NCBI GenBank assembly: GCA_902494535.1
Contig: CABUTO010000013.1
Span: 1-49,317 of the forward strand
DNA length: 49,317 bases
Source: an uncultured Collinsella sp.
GTDB lineage: Bacteria; Actinomycetota; Coriobacteriia; Coriobacteriales; Coriobacteriaceae
Direction of reading: 5' to 3'
Part shown: positions 1-9,559 of the stretch, one piece after another
Position numbering within the stretch: the stretch's first letter is position 1
How the letters are laid out: the number at the start of each line of letters is the position of its first letter
Translations under genes and position numbers: made by a program
The notes under the pieces: model-generated
Told to the model about the DNA's origin: nothing
What the model saw: the letters and a program-made list of their open reading frames with translations, nothing else
Database searches by the model: none

Positions 1-179
1 CGTGGCGGTTTCCTCGCCACGATTCTACAGCCCCCGCCGGTGTAGCTGCGCGGGAGGTGCCCCGTCGCCCACTTCTTGGCCGCGCTCACCGTGACCCCCG
101 CGAACTCCGCGGCGGCGGTCGGCCCCATGCCGTCCTCCGTCGCCAGGAGGAAGAGCTCGACCTTCTCCCTGCTGTACAT
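1..179 (-). CDS. Transposase N-terminus (IS3-like OrfA), partial
   Basis: About 59 codons from an ATG at 179 run off the left edge. The protein begins MYSREKVELFLL and has a helix-turn-helix-like stretch (TAAAEFAGVTVSAAKKW) followed by LPRSYTGGG. This layout resembles the DNA-binding first ORF of IS3-type elements, and the family assignment is tentative. The same N-terminus starts at 49253 on the other strand. No catalytic domain is visible because the gene is cut. Confidence 0.6.
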   Translation of the reverse strand, partial: MYSREKVELFLLATEDGMGPTAAAEFAGVTVSAAKKWATGHLPRSYTGGGCRIVARKPP

Positions 180-231
180 GCGAACCTCCAGTCCGGACCG
201 CCCCGCGGTCCAACTTTCTGTCCGCACCCCC
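1..231 (-). mobile_element. Insertion sequence, 5' end, truncated by window edge
   Basis: Positions 115-231 on the minus strand match 49201-49317 on the plus strand with one mismatch noticed. This marks a repeated mobile element whose 5' end is at about 231. A G-rich end (minus-strand GGGGGTGCGGACAG) is followed by a short GC hairpin (GGACCGC/GCGGTCC) and then the transposase start. The element abuts a palindrome arm at 241-257. Its far end lies outside the window, so the family and terminal inverted repeats cannot be confirmed. Confidence 0.75.
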
Positions 232-240
232 AAACAGGAA

Positions 241-257
241 CTATTTCACCGCAACTT
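241..257. repeat. Half copy of the TTGCGGTGAAATAG palindrome
   Basis: One arm of the palindrome family seen complete at 532-598, 16719-16785 and 40377-40443. It lies 9 bp from the insertion-sequence end at 231, which suggests that the element landed inside the loop. The partner arm would lie beyond the element, outside the window. Confidence 0.7.
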
Positions 258-531
258 TTCTTTAGATCGGATTTCGGGCTGATACTAAGTTTGTAACATT
301 TCAAAACTCTACCGGATTACGGGGCTGAATCGACAACCTCTATCCATTCCGGTAATTTGCAAATTGCAACAAGCCATCTACCTGCGATTTTGTTTAGGCC
401 ATTTTTGCTGTGGTCGGGCATCACCAATCTAGCCCCGTAATCCGCCCTACTTTTGTTAACAGCAAGCATGAAACGGGGCTATTTTTCCCACTCTTTACCG
501 CTATTGCGATCTCCACTCGCACGACCTTCTG
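258..531. other. Intergenic region with a long-range inverted repeat
   Basis: No convincing gene is visible. A 14-bp perfect inverted repeat (CGGATTACGGGGCT) lies at 313-326 and 431-444, about 100 bp apart, and a third ACGGGGCT occurs near 473-480. The stretch is AT-richer than its surroundings. I recognise no promoter or RNA here. Confidence 0.5.
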
Positions 532-598
532 AGTTGCGGTGAAATAAGGACTATTTGGCGGGTAGATGTCGCTATTCAATCCCTATTTCACCGCAACT
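532..598. repeat. Palindromic repeat, family T (copy A)
   Basis: The arms at 532-549 and 581-598 pair with one mismatch (consensus arm AGTTGCGGTGAAATAGGG), around a loop of about 31 bp. It sits just beyond the 3' end of rsmB and could act as that gene's transcription end, but there is no T-run. The same arms recur elsewhere in the window with unrelated loops, which points to a dispersed REP- or MITE-like element. Confidence 0.8.
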
Positions 599-604
599 TA
601 GTAG

Positions 605-2005
605 TTACTTGTGGATCAGGCGGGCGCAGAAGTGGCCGTCGTAGGAGTCGGCGTTTACGGGGACGCTTTGGAAGAGGCCTCGATCGTTCTGGCGTACGGA
701 TACGAGCTTCTTGGCCTGGTCGTACTCGGGAAGCTGCAGAATCTGGGCTTCGGAGAGCGGCGCCACGGTAAAGCCGGCGCCCTCGGGAGAGGCCAGGAAG
801 GCATCCACGACCTGCGTGTTCTCTTCATCAAAAACCGAGCAAGTGGCATAGATAAGCTCACCGCCGGCAGCCACGCGCGCGGCTGCTTCCTTGAGCATCG
901 TCAGCTGTAGCTTGGGCAGCTCAGTCGTAACGTCGTTCTCGGTCAGACGCCACGGTATCTCGGGATGCCGGCGCATGGTGCCGGTGCCAGAGCACGGCGC
1001 GTCGATAAACACGGTGTCGAATAGAGCGGGCTCACCGAGCATGGCATCAAAGGACGTGAGCACCTCATTGAGCTCGCAGGCATCGCCCGACACCGTACGA
1101 ACACCTGAGATACCCGCCTTGTGCAGGCGCGCGAGATTCTGATCGCACTTGCGATCGTGCAGATCGAGCGCGGTATGCTGACGCTCATACCCGGCGCGCT
1201 TGGCTTGACACATCATCACATAGGTCTTGGTGCCGCGACCGGCGCCAATCTCCAGGCAACGACCGGGACGTGTCGCGGCAGTAGCGATAAGCTGAGCGTT
1301 GAGGTCCGAGGCAACCGCGGCAGCACGCTCAAACACGCCCGATGCAACCGTGACCTGCGCATCGACGGGAGCATGGCAGCCCGGGAAGACAGGCGCAACG
1401 AGCTGCGAGATATACGGGTCGGCCTTAGTCGCAAACGCATTCTCGTGCAGTGCAAGCGGCGCAGGCGCCAGATTGCCGGCAAAGTTGAGCGCACCCTCGG
1501 GCGTATCGAACGAGGCCATAATACGTGCGCACAACCAGCGAGGAAGACCCATCAAACGCGAAAGGCGAACCAAACGGCGCTCGGACTCATCCACGTCGGA
1601 TGCCGTGGCAAAGTCCTCAACGTTGTCTGCAACCTTGTGCAGCACCGCATTAGCCAGGCCCGCGGCAGACTTAGCACCGCTGCGCACCAGCTCAACACCC
1701 TGACTTACGGCAACGCGGCCAGGCGTATGCAGGTAGAGCATCTCGAAGGCCGAGATGCGAAGCGCCATGCGAACGCGCGGCGCGACCTTTTTGGGCTTAT
1801 CCAAAAACTGATCGAGCAACTCATCCAAAATGCCCTGCGTGGCGGCAACACCGAGCGCCAAACGCGCGGCAAAAGCAGAATCGCGCTGATCAATGGCCTT
1901 GGCGGAAGCGCGGGAAGACAACACGTCGCGTGCGTACATACCGCGGCGATCGGCCTCCATCAACACATCGAGCGCAAGCTTGCGCGCGGGAGACAACTTA
2001 CTCAT
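605..2005 (-). CDS. rsmB: 16S rRNA (cytosine-967 C5)-methyltransferase
   Basis: A 466-residue protein with the RsmB/Sun layout: an N-terminal NusB-like RNA-binding domain (roughly residues 1-150) and a C-terminal SAM-dependent RNA m5C methyltransferase domain. The SAM-binding loop reads EIGAGRGTKT. The two family cysteines are present in DAPCSGTGTMRRHPE and in YATCSVFDEENTQ; in this family one cysteine attacks C6 of the target base and the other helps release the enzyme. An upstream in-frame start at 2020 exists. I chose the ATG at 2005 because it overlaps the fmt stop as ATGA, which implies translational coupling. It is the last gene of the fmt-rsmB pair. Confidence 0.93.
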   Translation of the reverse strand: MSKLSPARKLALDVLMEADRRGMYARDVLSSRASAKAIDQRDSAFAARLALGVAATQGILDELLDQFLDKPKKVAPRVRMALRISAFEMLYLHTPGRVAVSQGVELVRSGAKSAAGLANAVLHKVADNVEDFATASDVDESERRLVRLSRLMGLPRWLCARIMASFDTPEGALNFAGNLAPAPLALHENAFATKADPYISQLVAPVFPGCHAPVDAQVTVASGVFERAAAVASDLNAQLIATAATRPGRCLEIGAGRGTKTYVMMCQAKRAGYERQHTALDLHDRKCDQNLARLHKAGISGVRTVSGDACELNEVLTSFDAMLGEPALFDTVFIDAPCSGTGTMRRHPEIPWRLTENDVTTELPKLQLTMLKEAAARVAAGGELIYATCSVFDEENTQVVDAFLASPEGAGFTVAPLSEAQILQLPEYDQAKKLVSVRQNDRGLFQSVPVNADSYDGHFCARLIHK

Positions 2006-2922
2006 GACAGTACACCCCACCTAAGTTCGGCACCCTGCAGGCCGGCGGCCCAGGCAGAAGCAGCCATGGCACGCTTGCCATCGGGCTTAACCTCAAGCAG
2101 TTCAACCGCGCCATCGGAAAGGCCCAGGTAAACACGCTTGCTCTTGACGGCAACGGCGCCCTCACCAAGCGACACATCGGCCGGCGCAGCATCGAGCACG
2201 CGAACCGACTTGCCGGCAATCACACAACGGGCAGGCGCGGTATCGGACGAAGCGAGCACATGACGCACGCAATCGAGCGATTCCATCTGCGGATCCAGAC
2301 GCATCTCCTGCTTGGAAATCTTGGCAGCATGAGTGACGAGCGACTCATCCTGTTCAGTCCACACGGCGGTGCCATCGGCAAGAGAAGGAAGCATATCGGC
2401 AAGCAGTTTGCCGCCAAGCTCACCAAGCTCCATGGTCAGCGCCTCAGCATGCTTACCGGCAACCGAGGTCGAGGCCTGCGCACAATAAGCACCAGTATCC
2501 ACGCCATGTCCAATGCGCATAATGGAAACGCCAGCAACCTCATCACCAGCAAGAATGGCACGCTGAATAGGAGCAGCACCACGCCAGCGAGGCAGCAGCG
2601 AAGCATGAACATTCACAATACCAAGCGGCGCCATATGCAGCACCTCATCAGGCAAAATGCAGCCATAAGCAGCCACACAGAAAATATCAGCCTGCACAGC
2701 CTGGAGCGTCTCAACAACCTCAGGCGTCATTCGATTGGCCTCAACGACCGGCAACCCCAGCTCAAGCGCCTTGGCCTTAACAGGAGACGGCTCCAACTTT
2801 TTACCACGCCCACGAACAGCATCGGGACGAGTAACAACAAGCGCAATCTCGTTCCCAGCCTCAACAAGCGAAGTCAGCGAAGGCACAGCAAAATCAGGCG
2901 TACCCATAAACACAATACGCAT
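2002..2922 (-). CDS. fmt: Methionyl-tRNA formyltransferase
   Basis: A 306-residue protein of usual family length. It formylates initiator Met-tRNA using 10-formyltetrahydrofolate. It starts MRIVFMGTPDFAVPSL, typical of the formyltransferase Rossmann domain, and carries the catalytic signature in HASLLPRWRGAAPIQRAI (Asn-His-Asp type active site, with NVHASLLP visible). The C-terminal third is the tRNA-binding OB-like domain. It precedes rsmB with a 4-base overlap. Peptide deformylase lies upstream, on the far side of a 326-bp gap containing a large palindrome, so formylation and deformylation genes are neighbours, as in many bacteria. Confidence 0.95.
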   Translation of the reverse strand: MRIVFMGTPDFAVPSLTSLVEAGNEIALVVTRPDAVRGRGKKLEPSPVKAKALELGLPVVEANRMTPEVVETLQAVQADIFCVAAYGCILPDEVLHMAPLGIVNVHASLLPRWRGAAPIQRAILAGDEVAGVSIMRIGHGVDTGAYCAQASTSVAGKHAEALTMELGELGGKLLADMLPSLADGTAVWTEQDESLVTHAAKISKQEMRLDPQMESLDCVRHVLASSDTAPARCVIAGKSVRVLDAAPADVSLGEGAVAVKSKRVYLGLSDGAVELLEVKPDGKRAMAASAWAAGLQGAELRWGVLS

Positions 2923-3138
2923 AAAGAACGTCTCCCCTCAACCAAAGCCGAGACGGCTACAAATAACAGCGGAAAGCCAAGTACCCGGCCCATCCGCAAT
3001 AACAATTCAACAAGAACAAATATACCCAAAACAAAGAAAGAGCCGCAATAAAAGCAGCTCTTCCAACAAAGCAATTATCAGCGAAGACGCCCCTCCCTGG
3101 CCTAACGGCACCCGGGCGAACCGAGCCAAGAAAACGCA

Positions 3139-3240
3139 GTCCCCGGTGCTGAGCGCCCACATATCGTCCCGCGCGCAGTTTCGCAGCGCAGCGAGAATGT
3201 TTGAGCACGGGATGATATGTGGGCGCTCAGCACCGGGGAC
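3139..3240. repeat. Long perfect palindrome, 27-bp arms
   Basis: The arms at 3139-3165 and 3214-3240 are perfect reverse complements over 27 bp. Pairing extends to 3171 and 3208 with one mismatch, leaving a core of about 36 bp. The outer ends are GTCCCC/GGGGAC. It fills much of the fmt-def gap (2923-3248) and lies just beyond the def start region. The rest of that gap, 2923-3138, is A-rich on the plus strand and holds no gene I can support. A T-run does not follow, so it is more likely a REP-like repeat than a plain terminator. Confidence 0.85.
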
Positions 3241-3248
3241 GGTGGGAC

Positions 3249-3785
3249 CTACTCCGTCTCGCCCGGTCGAGCGCCGCGGGCCAGGGCGTCCTGGTACTCT
3301 TTGACCGCCTTGATGCGCTGCATCGGCTTAAGGCGCTCGAACATGGTATTGCCGTGCAGGTGATCGATCTCGTGCTGCAGGCACACGCAGAACAGGTCGC
3401 CCGTGGCCTCATAGCGAATCAGGTTAGCGTCCAGGTCATACGCCTCGACGACAACGTGATCGGGACGCTCGATCTCGCAGCTAATGCCAGGGATGGAAAG
3501 GCAGCCCTCGCTAAACGGCACCAGATGGTCGCTCTGCTCAACAATGACAGGGTTGATGAGCACGTACGGGTCATAGTCGTTCTTGTCGCTGTAATCGCAG
3601 TCGATGGTGACGAGCTGAATGAGCTCACCGATCTGCGGGGCAGCAAGACCGCAGCCGCCGTTGTCGAACATCATCTTCTTCATCTTCTCGGCAAGCGCCT
3701 CGATCGCCGGGGTGATCTCCTCGATGACGGCGCACTCCTGACGCAGACGAGGGTCGGGCGACAGTACGATTCCGTTGGCTTCCAT
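3249..3785 (-). CDS. def: Peptide deformylase
   Basis: A 178-residue protein that removes the N-formyl group from nascent proteins. All three family motifs are present in order: GCGLAAPQIG, EGCLSIP and QHEIDHLHG. The Cys of motif 2 and the two His of motif 3 bind the metal, and the Glu of motif 3 is catalytic. An ATG also lies two codons upstream at 3791, but the Shine-Dalgarno AAAGG touches it directly. The ATG at 3785 sits 6 bases from that site and is preferred. The gene follows priA by 18 bases on the same strand and is probably cotranscribed with it. Confidence 0.95.
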   Translation of the reverse strand: MEANGIVLSPDPRLRQECAVIEEITPAIEALAEKMKKMMFDNGGCGLAAPQIGELIQLVTIDCDYSDKNDYDPYVLINPVIVEQSDHLVPFSEGCLSIPGISCEIERPDHVVVEAYDLDANLIRYEATGDLFCVCLQHEIDHLHGNTMFERLKPMQRIKAVKEYQDALARGARPGETE

Positions 3786-3803
3786 GGCCATCCTTTCGGG
3801 TTG

Positions 3804-6257
3804 TTACATCAAATCATAGGCGTCGACGTCAACGCTCACGCTCACGCCGCGCACGGAGCCCACCTCTTTGAGGCAGGCGTCGATATCATCAGAGACATGG
3901 TACCCTACCGGCGACTTTACAAGCAGATGGAAGCGGTAACGGTCCTTGGCTCTCTCGATTACACACGAAGCCGGACCAAGCACCTGGGGCACGGCGCTCC
4001 CCGCCCGCAAAAAGTCGGGCGCGGCGGCATGCCAGCGACGCTTGAGGAGCTTGGCGATGCGACCGATGTAGTCCCGCGCGTCATCCGCGTTCGTCGACCA
4101 TACCAAGATGTTGGCCAGCCGCACGAACGGCGGATACAGGGCGTCGCGGCGCTGGTCCAGGTCGTAGTCGGTAAAGATCGAGCGGTCGTGCTCGGCGACA
4201 GCACGAATGACCGGGTCATCGGGCAAGTAGGTCTGGATGATAACCTCGCCGGGGCGATCGCCGCGGCCGGCGCGGCCCGCAACCTGCTCCAGCAAATCGT
4301 AGGCGCGCTCCCCTGCTCTAAAATCGGGCAGCTTGAGGGCAAAGTCGGCATTGACCACGCCCACGAGCGTGACCTCGGGAAAGTCGAGGCCCTTGGCGAT
4401 CATCTGGGTGCCCAGCAGCACCGCACAATCGGCGGCATCGAACTGCTCGAGCAGCTTTTTGTGCGCGTCCTTGCCGCGCGTGGAATCGGCGTCCATGCGA
4501 ATGATGGCGACGTCGTCGGGCAGCATCTGGTGCAGTGCGTCCTCGATCTGCTGCGTGCCCAGCCCCATTTTTGCCAGGTAGCGGCTGCCGCACTTGGGAC
4601 AGCGACTCGTGGGCGCGGGATACGGCTGCACGCGCCAGGACGATCCGCAGGTGTGGCACTGCAGCGTGTGCGTGCGCTCGTGGTACGTGAGCGCGGTGGA
4701 GCAGTGGTTGCAGGTGGGCACGCAACCGCACTCGCGGCACATAAGAAACGGCGCAAAGCCGCGGCGGTTGTGCAGCAACACGGCCTTTTCGCGGCGCTCG
4801 ACTACGCGCTCGAGGCCTTCCATCAGCGGTTTAGAGAACATGGAGCGGCTGCCGTGTGCGAACTCGCGGCGCAGATCGGCAATGCGAACCGTGGGCAAAA
4901 CGGCGTGTCCCGGGCGCTCGGGCATCTCGACACGCGTCCAGGTAGCGCCGCCGTACGTGCCGCGGCGGCAGCGGTCGAGGGCCTCGGCAGAGGGCGTGGC
5001 GGAGCCCAGTACGAGCGGACACCGATAGCGGCGCGCCATCTCGGCAGCCACCTCGCGCGCATGGTAGCGCGGGCTGGAACCTTGCTTGTAACTGGTCTCG
5101 TGCTCCTCGTCGATGATGATGAGACCCAAGTCGCTGAGCGGGCAAAAGAGCGCTGAGCGGGCGCCCACGACCACGCGCGCGGCACCGCTGGCGACCATAT
5201 CCCACTGGTCCAGGCGCTCGCCAGCAGAAAGACGCGAATGGAACACGGCGACCGTCTCGCCAAAGCGCGAACGGAAGCGGCCGACGGTCTGGGCCGTCAG
5301 CGAGATCTCGGGCACGAGCACGCAGGCCGAGCGGCCGGCCGCGAGTACGCGCTCGATGGCGGAGAGGTAGACCTCAGTTTTACCGGATCCGGTGACGCCG
5401 TCGACAAGGACCACGTCGCCGTGTGCGTCCAGGCGAGCACGCTCAATCTGCGCGAGCGCCTGCTGCTGGCCGTTCGTGAGCGCGACCGGGGCCTTGCCGC
5501 TCGCCGAGGACAACGTGATCCGCTCGCTGCAGCCACGCCACGCACGACGCTCCTCCACCACCACAACGCCGCGTTTTTCGAGCGCCTTAATAGTCGCCGA
5601 CATGCTGTTGTAGAGCAGGTTGAGGTCGCGCGTCGTGACCGGACCGCATTGGAGCGCCTCGATGAGCTGACGCTGACGGACCGCGGTCTTGGGCGGCGTG
5701 TAGTCGAAACCCTCGGGCGTGAGCATGACCCAGCGGTTTTGGATGGGTTTAACGGCGGGGCGCTCAACGGTCCACATGCCGTCCTCGCCCTTGACCACGC
5801 GCGGGCTTCCACCCGGGGGCAAGAAAAGGCGCAGGCACTCAGAAAGCGTTGCGACGTACTCGCGGCTCATCCAGCGCGCAATACGGGCAGCCTCGGCGGT
5901 AAAGAGCGGCTTGCTGAGGATAGCCTCGATAGGCCTGATGCGCGCGGGATCGAGAGCGTCGTTGCCTTGCAGGTTGGCCAGCTCGGGCGCGATGTCGACG
6001 ATGTATCCAGCGGCCGCACGGTTGCCAAAATGAACTAGGACGGTGGAGCCGATCTGGACATCGTTGGCGAGTGACTGCGGAATGCCGTAGGCAAACGGTT
6101 CGGACAGCGCACGGGTCGGGATGTCGAGGACAACGCTCGCATAGGCGGCGACGGGCTCGGGTGCGGGCTCGGGCCGCGCCGGAGCGGCGACAGGAGCCGC
6201 GGACTTCGGAGCTTCCTTAGGTTCCGGTGAACCAAACAGCGAAAGTTGCTCGGCCAT
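3804..6257 (-). CDS. priA: Primosomal replication restart helicase PriA
   Basis: A protein of about 817 residues. PriA is a 3'-5' superfamily 2 helicase that reloads the replisome at stalled forks. Visible features in order are an N-terminal DNA-binding region after a variable Ala/Pro-rich leader, Walker A in VDGVTGSGKTEVYL, a DEEH box (IIDEEHETSYK), motif III GSATPSAEA, and a zinc-binding insertion with eight cysteines (CRECGCVPTCNHC and CHTCG...CPKCG). A late helicase motif QVAGRAGRGDRPGEVIIQT follows. The start at 6257 (MAEQLSLF) has GGAGG 10 bases upstream, and an ATG at 6275 is the alternative. The gene lies after the gltX terminator and just upstream of def. Confidence 0.95.
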   Translation of the reverse strand: MAEQLSLFGSPEPKEAPKSAAPVAAPARPEPAPEPVAAYASVVLDIPTRALSEPFAYGIPQSLANDVQIGSTVLVHFGNRAAAGYIVDIAPELANLQGNDALDPARIRPIEAILSKPLFTAEAARIARWMSREYVATLSECLRLFLPPGGSPRVVKGEDGMWTVERPAVKPIQNRWVMLTPEGFDYTPPKTAVRQRQLIEALQCGPVTTRDLNLLYNSMSATIKALEKRGVVVVEERRAWRGCSERITLSSASGKAPVALTNGQQQALAQIERARLDAHGDVVLVDGVTGSGKTEVYLSAIERVLAAGRSACVLVPEISLTAQTVGRFRSRFGETVAVFHSRLSAGERLDQWDMVASGAARVVVGARSALFCPLSDLGLIIIDEEHETSYKQGSSPRYHAREVAAEMARRYRCPLVLGSATPSAEALDRCRRGTYGGATWTRVEMPERPGHAVLPTVRIADLRREFAHGSRSMFSKPLMEGLERVVERREKAVLLHNRRGFAPFLMCRECGCVPTCNHCSTALTYHERTHTLQCHTCGSSWRVQPYPAPTSRCPKCGSRYLAKMGLGTQQIEDALHQMLPDDVAIIRMDADSTRGKDAHKKLLEQFDAADCAVLLGTQMIAKGLDFPEVTLVGVVNADFALKLPDFRAGERAYDLLEQVAGRAGRGDRPGEVIIQTYLPDDPVIRAVAEHDRSIFTDYDLDQRRDALYPPFVRLANILVWSTNADDARDYIGRIAKLLKRRWHAAAPDFLRAGSAVPQVLGPASCVIERAKDRYRFHLLVKSPVGYHVSDDIDACLKEVGSVRGVSVSVDVDAYDLM

Positions 6258-6290
6258 GGCCCCAGCACCTCCCATCCCATACGTCTACAG

Positions 6291-6322
6291 AAACAAGAGC
6301 CCCGCTCGGGTGAACGGGGCTC
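6291..6322 (-). terminator. Rho-independent terminator after gltX
   Basis: The perfect 8-bp stem GAGCCCCG/CGGGGCTC (6297-6322) is followed on the minus strand by TTGTTT. It lies between the gltX stop and the priA start and separates the two transcripts. Confidence 0.8.
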
Positions 6323-6345
6323 GGATACATGCGTTTACGCAGCTG

Positions 6346-7821
6346 CTACAGCGCCATCGTGCGGGCGCGGTCGATACGCGCCAGGCAGTCGTCGCGGCCG
6401 ATGAGCGCCATGGTCTCGCCCAGCGGGGGGCTCACCATGTTGCCGCAGACGGCGACGCGCACAGCTTGGAACACCACGCGCTTCTTGAGGTCCATCTGCT
6501 CGGGCAGCGGCTCAAGTGCTGCGTCGATGTTGGCAGCCATCCACTCGTCCACGCCCTCGAGCGCGGCCTTAGCGGCATCCAGAATGGCGCCCATGCCTTC
6601 CTTGGCCAGGCCCTTGTTGACAGAATTTTCGTCATACTCGAGCGTCTCGGCCGTGGCAAAGATGGGAGCGGCGACGGTCACGGCGTCGGCCGGCATCTTG
6701 GTGCGCGGCTTGACGATGGCGGCAAGCGCATCAATCCAATCCTCGCCGTACTCGACATTACCCTCGATGAGCCCCGCCTCGTGCAGCTCGGGGACCATGA
6801 TCTCGTCGGCAAACTGAGCATTGGACATGCCGTTGATGTACTCGGCATTGACCCAGTCGAGCTTCTTGGGATCGAAGGTCGCCGGGTTCTTGGAGATGCG
6901 GTCGAGCGAGAACTTGCTGGCCAGGACATCGCGCGGGATGATCGTGGTCTCGCCGTCGAGCGACCAGCCGAGCAGTGCCAGATAGTTGACGAAGGCGTCG
7001 GACAGATAACCGGCGTCGCGGTACTCCTCCACCGAGGTAGCGCCGTGGCGCTTGGAGAGCTTCTTGCCGTCGGCGCCCAAGATCATGGAGATATGGGCGA
7101 ATGTGGGCACGGGCGCGCCGAGGGCCTCGTACACCATGACCTGGCGCGGGGTATTGGACAGATGGTCGTCGCCGCGGATGACATGGGTGATCTTCATCAT
7201 GGCGTCGTCGACGACGGTCGCGAAGTTGTACGTGGGCGTGCCATCGGAGCGGAAAATGACGAAGTCGTCGAGCTCCTTGGCGTCGAAGGTCACCTCGCCG
7301 TGGACGGCGTCGTGAATGACGACGTCGCCGCGGTCCTCGGGCACCTTGATGCGCAGGACGTAGGGCTCGCCGGCCTCGATGCGGCGGCGTGACTCCTCGG
7401 GATCGAGATCGCGGCAGCGGCGCTGATAGCCCTGGAAGGGATCCTTGCGCTCCTGGGCGGCCTTGCGGTCGGCGTCGAGCTGTTCCTTGGTGCAGAAGCA
7501 GGGATAGGCCTTGCCCTCGTCCCAGAGCTTCTGGGCGGCCTGCTTGTACAGGTCCAGGCGCTCGGTCTGTGCGTAGGGGCCAAAGTCGCCGCCCACCTCG
7601 GGACCCTCGTCCCAGTCCAGGCCCAGCCAACGCATGGCGCGCAGGATGATCTGCGTGTTCTCGTCGGTGGAACGGGTGGGGTCGGTGTCGTCGATGCGCA
7701 GGATGAACGTGCCGCCGTTTGCGCGGGCAAAAGCCCAGTTATAGATAGCGGTGCGGGCGCCGCCGATGTGCAGCTTGCCCGTGGGTGAGGGTGCAAAGCG
7801 GACGCGAACGTCTGATGCCAT
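6346..7821 (-). CDS. gltX: Glutamyl-tRNA synthetase
   Basis: A 491-residue class I aminoacyl-tRNA synthetase that charges tRNA-Glu. The HIGH motif is in FAPSPTGKLHIGGARTA near the N-terminus and the KMSKS-type motif is KLSKRHG near the middle. The C-terminal anticodon-binding helical region follows. The reading frame extends 39 codons further upstream, but ATG 7821 has GAGGAG five bases before it and begins MASDVRVRFAPSPTG as expected for the family. Two tRNA-Glu(CUC) genes are present at 42655-42830. In many Gram-positive bacteria this enzyme also charges tRNA-Gln; the sequence alone does not settle that here. Confidence 0.96.
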   Translation of the reverse strand: MASDVRVRFAPSPTGKLHIGGARTAIYNWAFARANGGTFILRIDDTDPTRSTDENTQIILRAMRWLGLDWDEGPEVGGDFGPYAQTERLDLYKQAAQKLWDEGKAYPCFCTKEQLDADRKAAQERKDPFQGYQRRCRDLDPEESRRRIEAGEPYVLRIKVPEDRGDVVIHDAVHGEVTFDAKELDDFVIFRSDGTPTYNFATVVDDAMMKITHVIRGDDHLSNTPRQVMVYEALGAPVPTFAHISMILGADGKKLSKRHGATSVEEYRDAGYLSDAFVNYLALLGWSLDGETTIIPRDVLASKFSLDRISKNPATFDPKKLDWVNAEYINGMSNAQFADEIMVPELHEAGLIEGNVEYGEDWIDALAAIVKPRTKMPADAVTVAAPIFATAETLEYDENSVNKGLAKEGMGAILDAAKAALEGVDEWMAANIDAALEPLPEQMDLKKRVVFQAVRVAVCGNMVSPPLGETMALIGRDDCLARIDRARTMAL

Positions 7822-7905
7822 GGAAATCTCCTCGATTGCAGGATGGATGTCTAACCGCATCAGTATAAAGCAACAAAGCGACCTCCGCACAAAGGGCACC
7901 GACCC

Positions 7906-7978
7906 ACTCATTGGGGACAGACTTAAATGACTACCCAATGAGCACCTGGCTGGTCATTTAAGTCTGTCCCCAATGAGT
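7906..7978. repeat. REP-like perfect palindrome, 26-bp arms
   Basis: The arms at 7906-7931 and 7953-7978 are perfect reverse complements around a 21-bp loop. The arm contains TTGGGGACAGACTTAAATGA, a type of sequence I associate with REP elements linked to RAYT transposases in other bacteria (inference). A further partial copy, GTCCCCAATGAGTA, follows at 7989-8002. It lies in the divergent gltX-metK gap (7822-8110). No RAYT gene is in the window. Confidence 0.85.
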
Positions 7979-8110
7979 ATGTCATGATGTCCCCAATGAG
8001 TAGGTGCGGAAAGGGTGTGAATGTTGGATTTACGCGATATGATGTGCCCTTGCATATAGAGCTCGGCGGAATGGTAACGGTCGCCGGGACACGTTTTTGA
8101 AAGGACAATC

Positions 8111-9391
<1,281 letters not shown>

Positions 9392-9431
9392 GCTAACGAG
9401 AAAAGCCACAGCCAAATAACAACGCACCGAT

Positions 9432-9470
9432 AAGAGGTACCGGAACAACCGGTACCTCTTTTTTATTTAA
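9432..9470 (+). terminator. Rho-independent terminator of metK
   Basis: A perfect 12-bp stem (9432-9443 with 9449-9460), a 5-base loop, and a T-rich tail (TTTTATTT). Confidence 0.92.
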
Positions 9471-9559
9471 ACGGTGGTGAAGATGTTTCGATACCCAAGG
9501 AAAGACACGTCCCTAGCTAATGAATTTTGCCATCCAGCAACACCAACCATGTATCCTTA

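Noticed and set aside
3219..5156. 645-codon plus-strand open frame
   Set aside because: It lies wholly antisense to def and priA, both with full motif sets. Long antisense frames are expected in GC-rich codon-biased DNA.
7822..8110. SAM riboswitch before metK
   Set aside because: No recognisable SAM-I type conserved blocks or terminator pair. The main structure is a REP-like palindrome.
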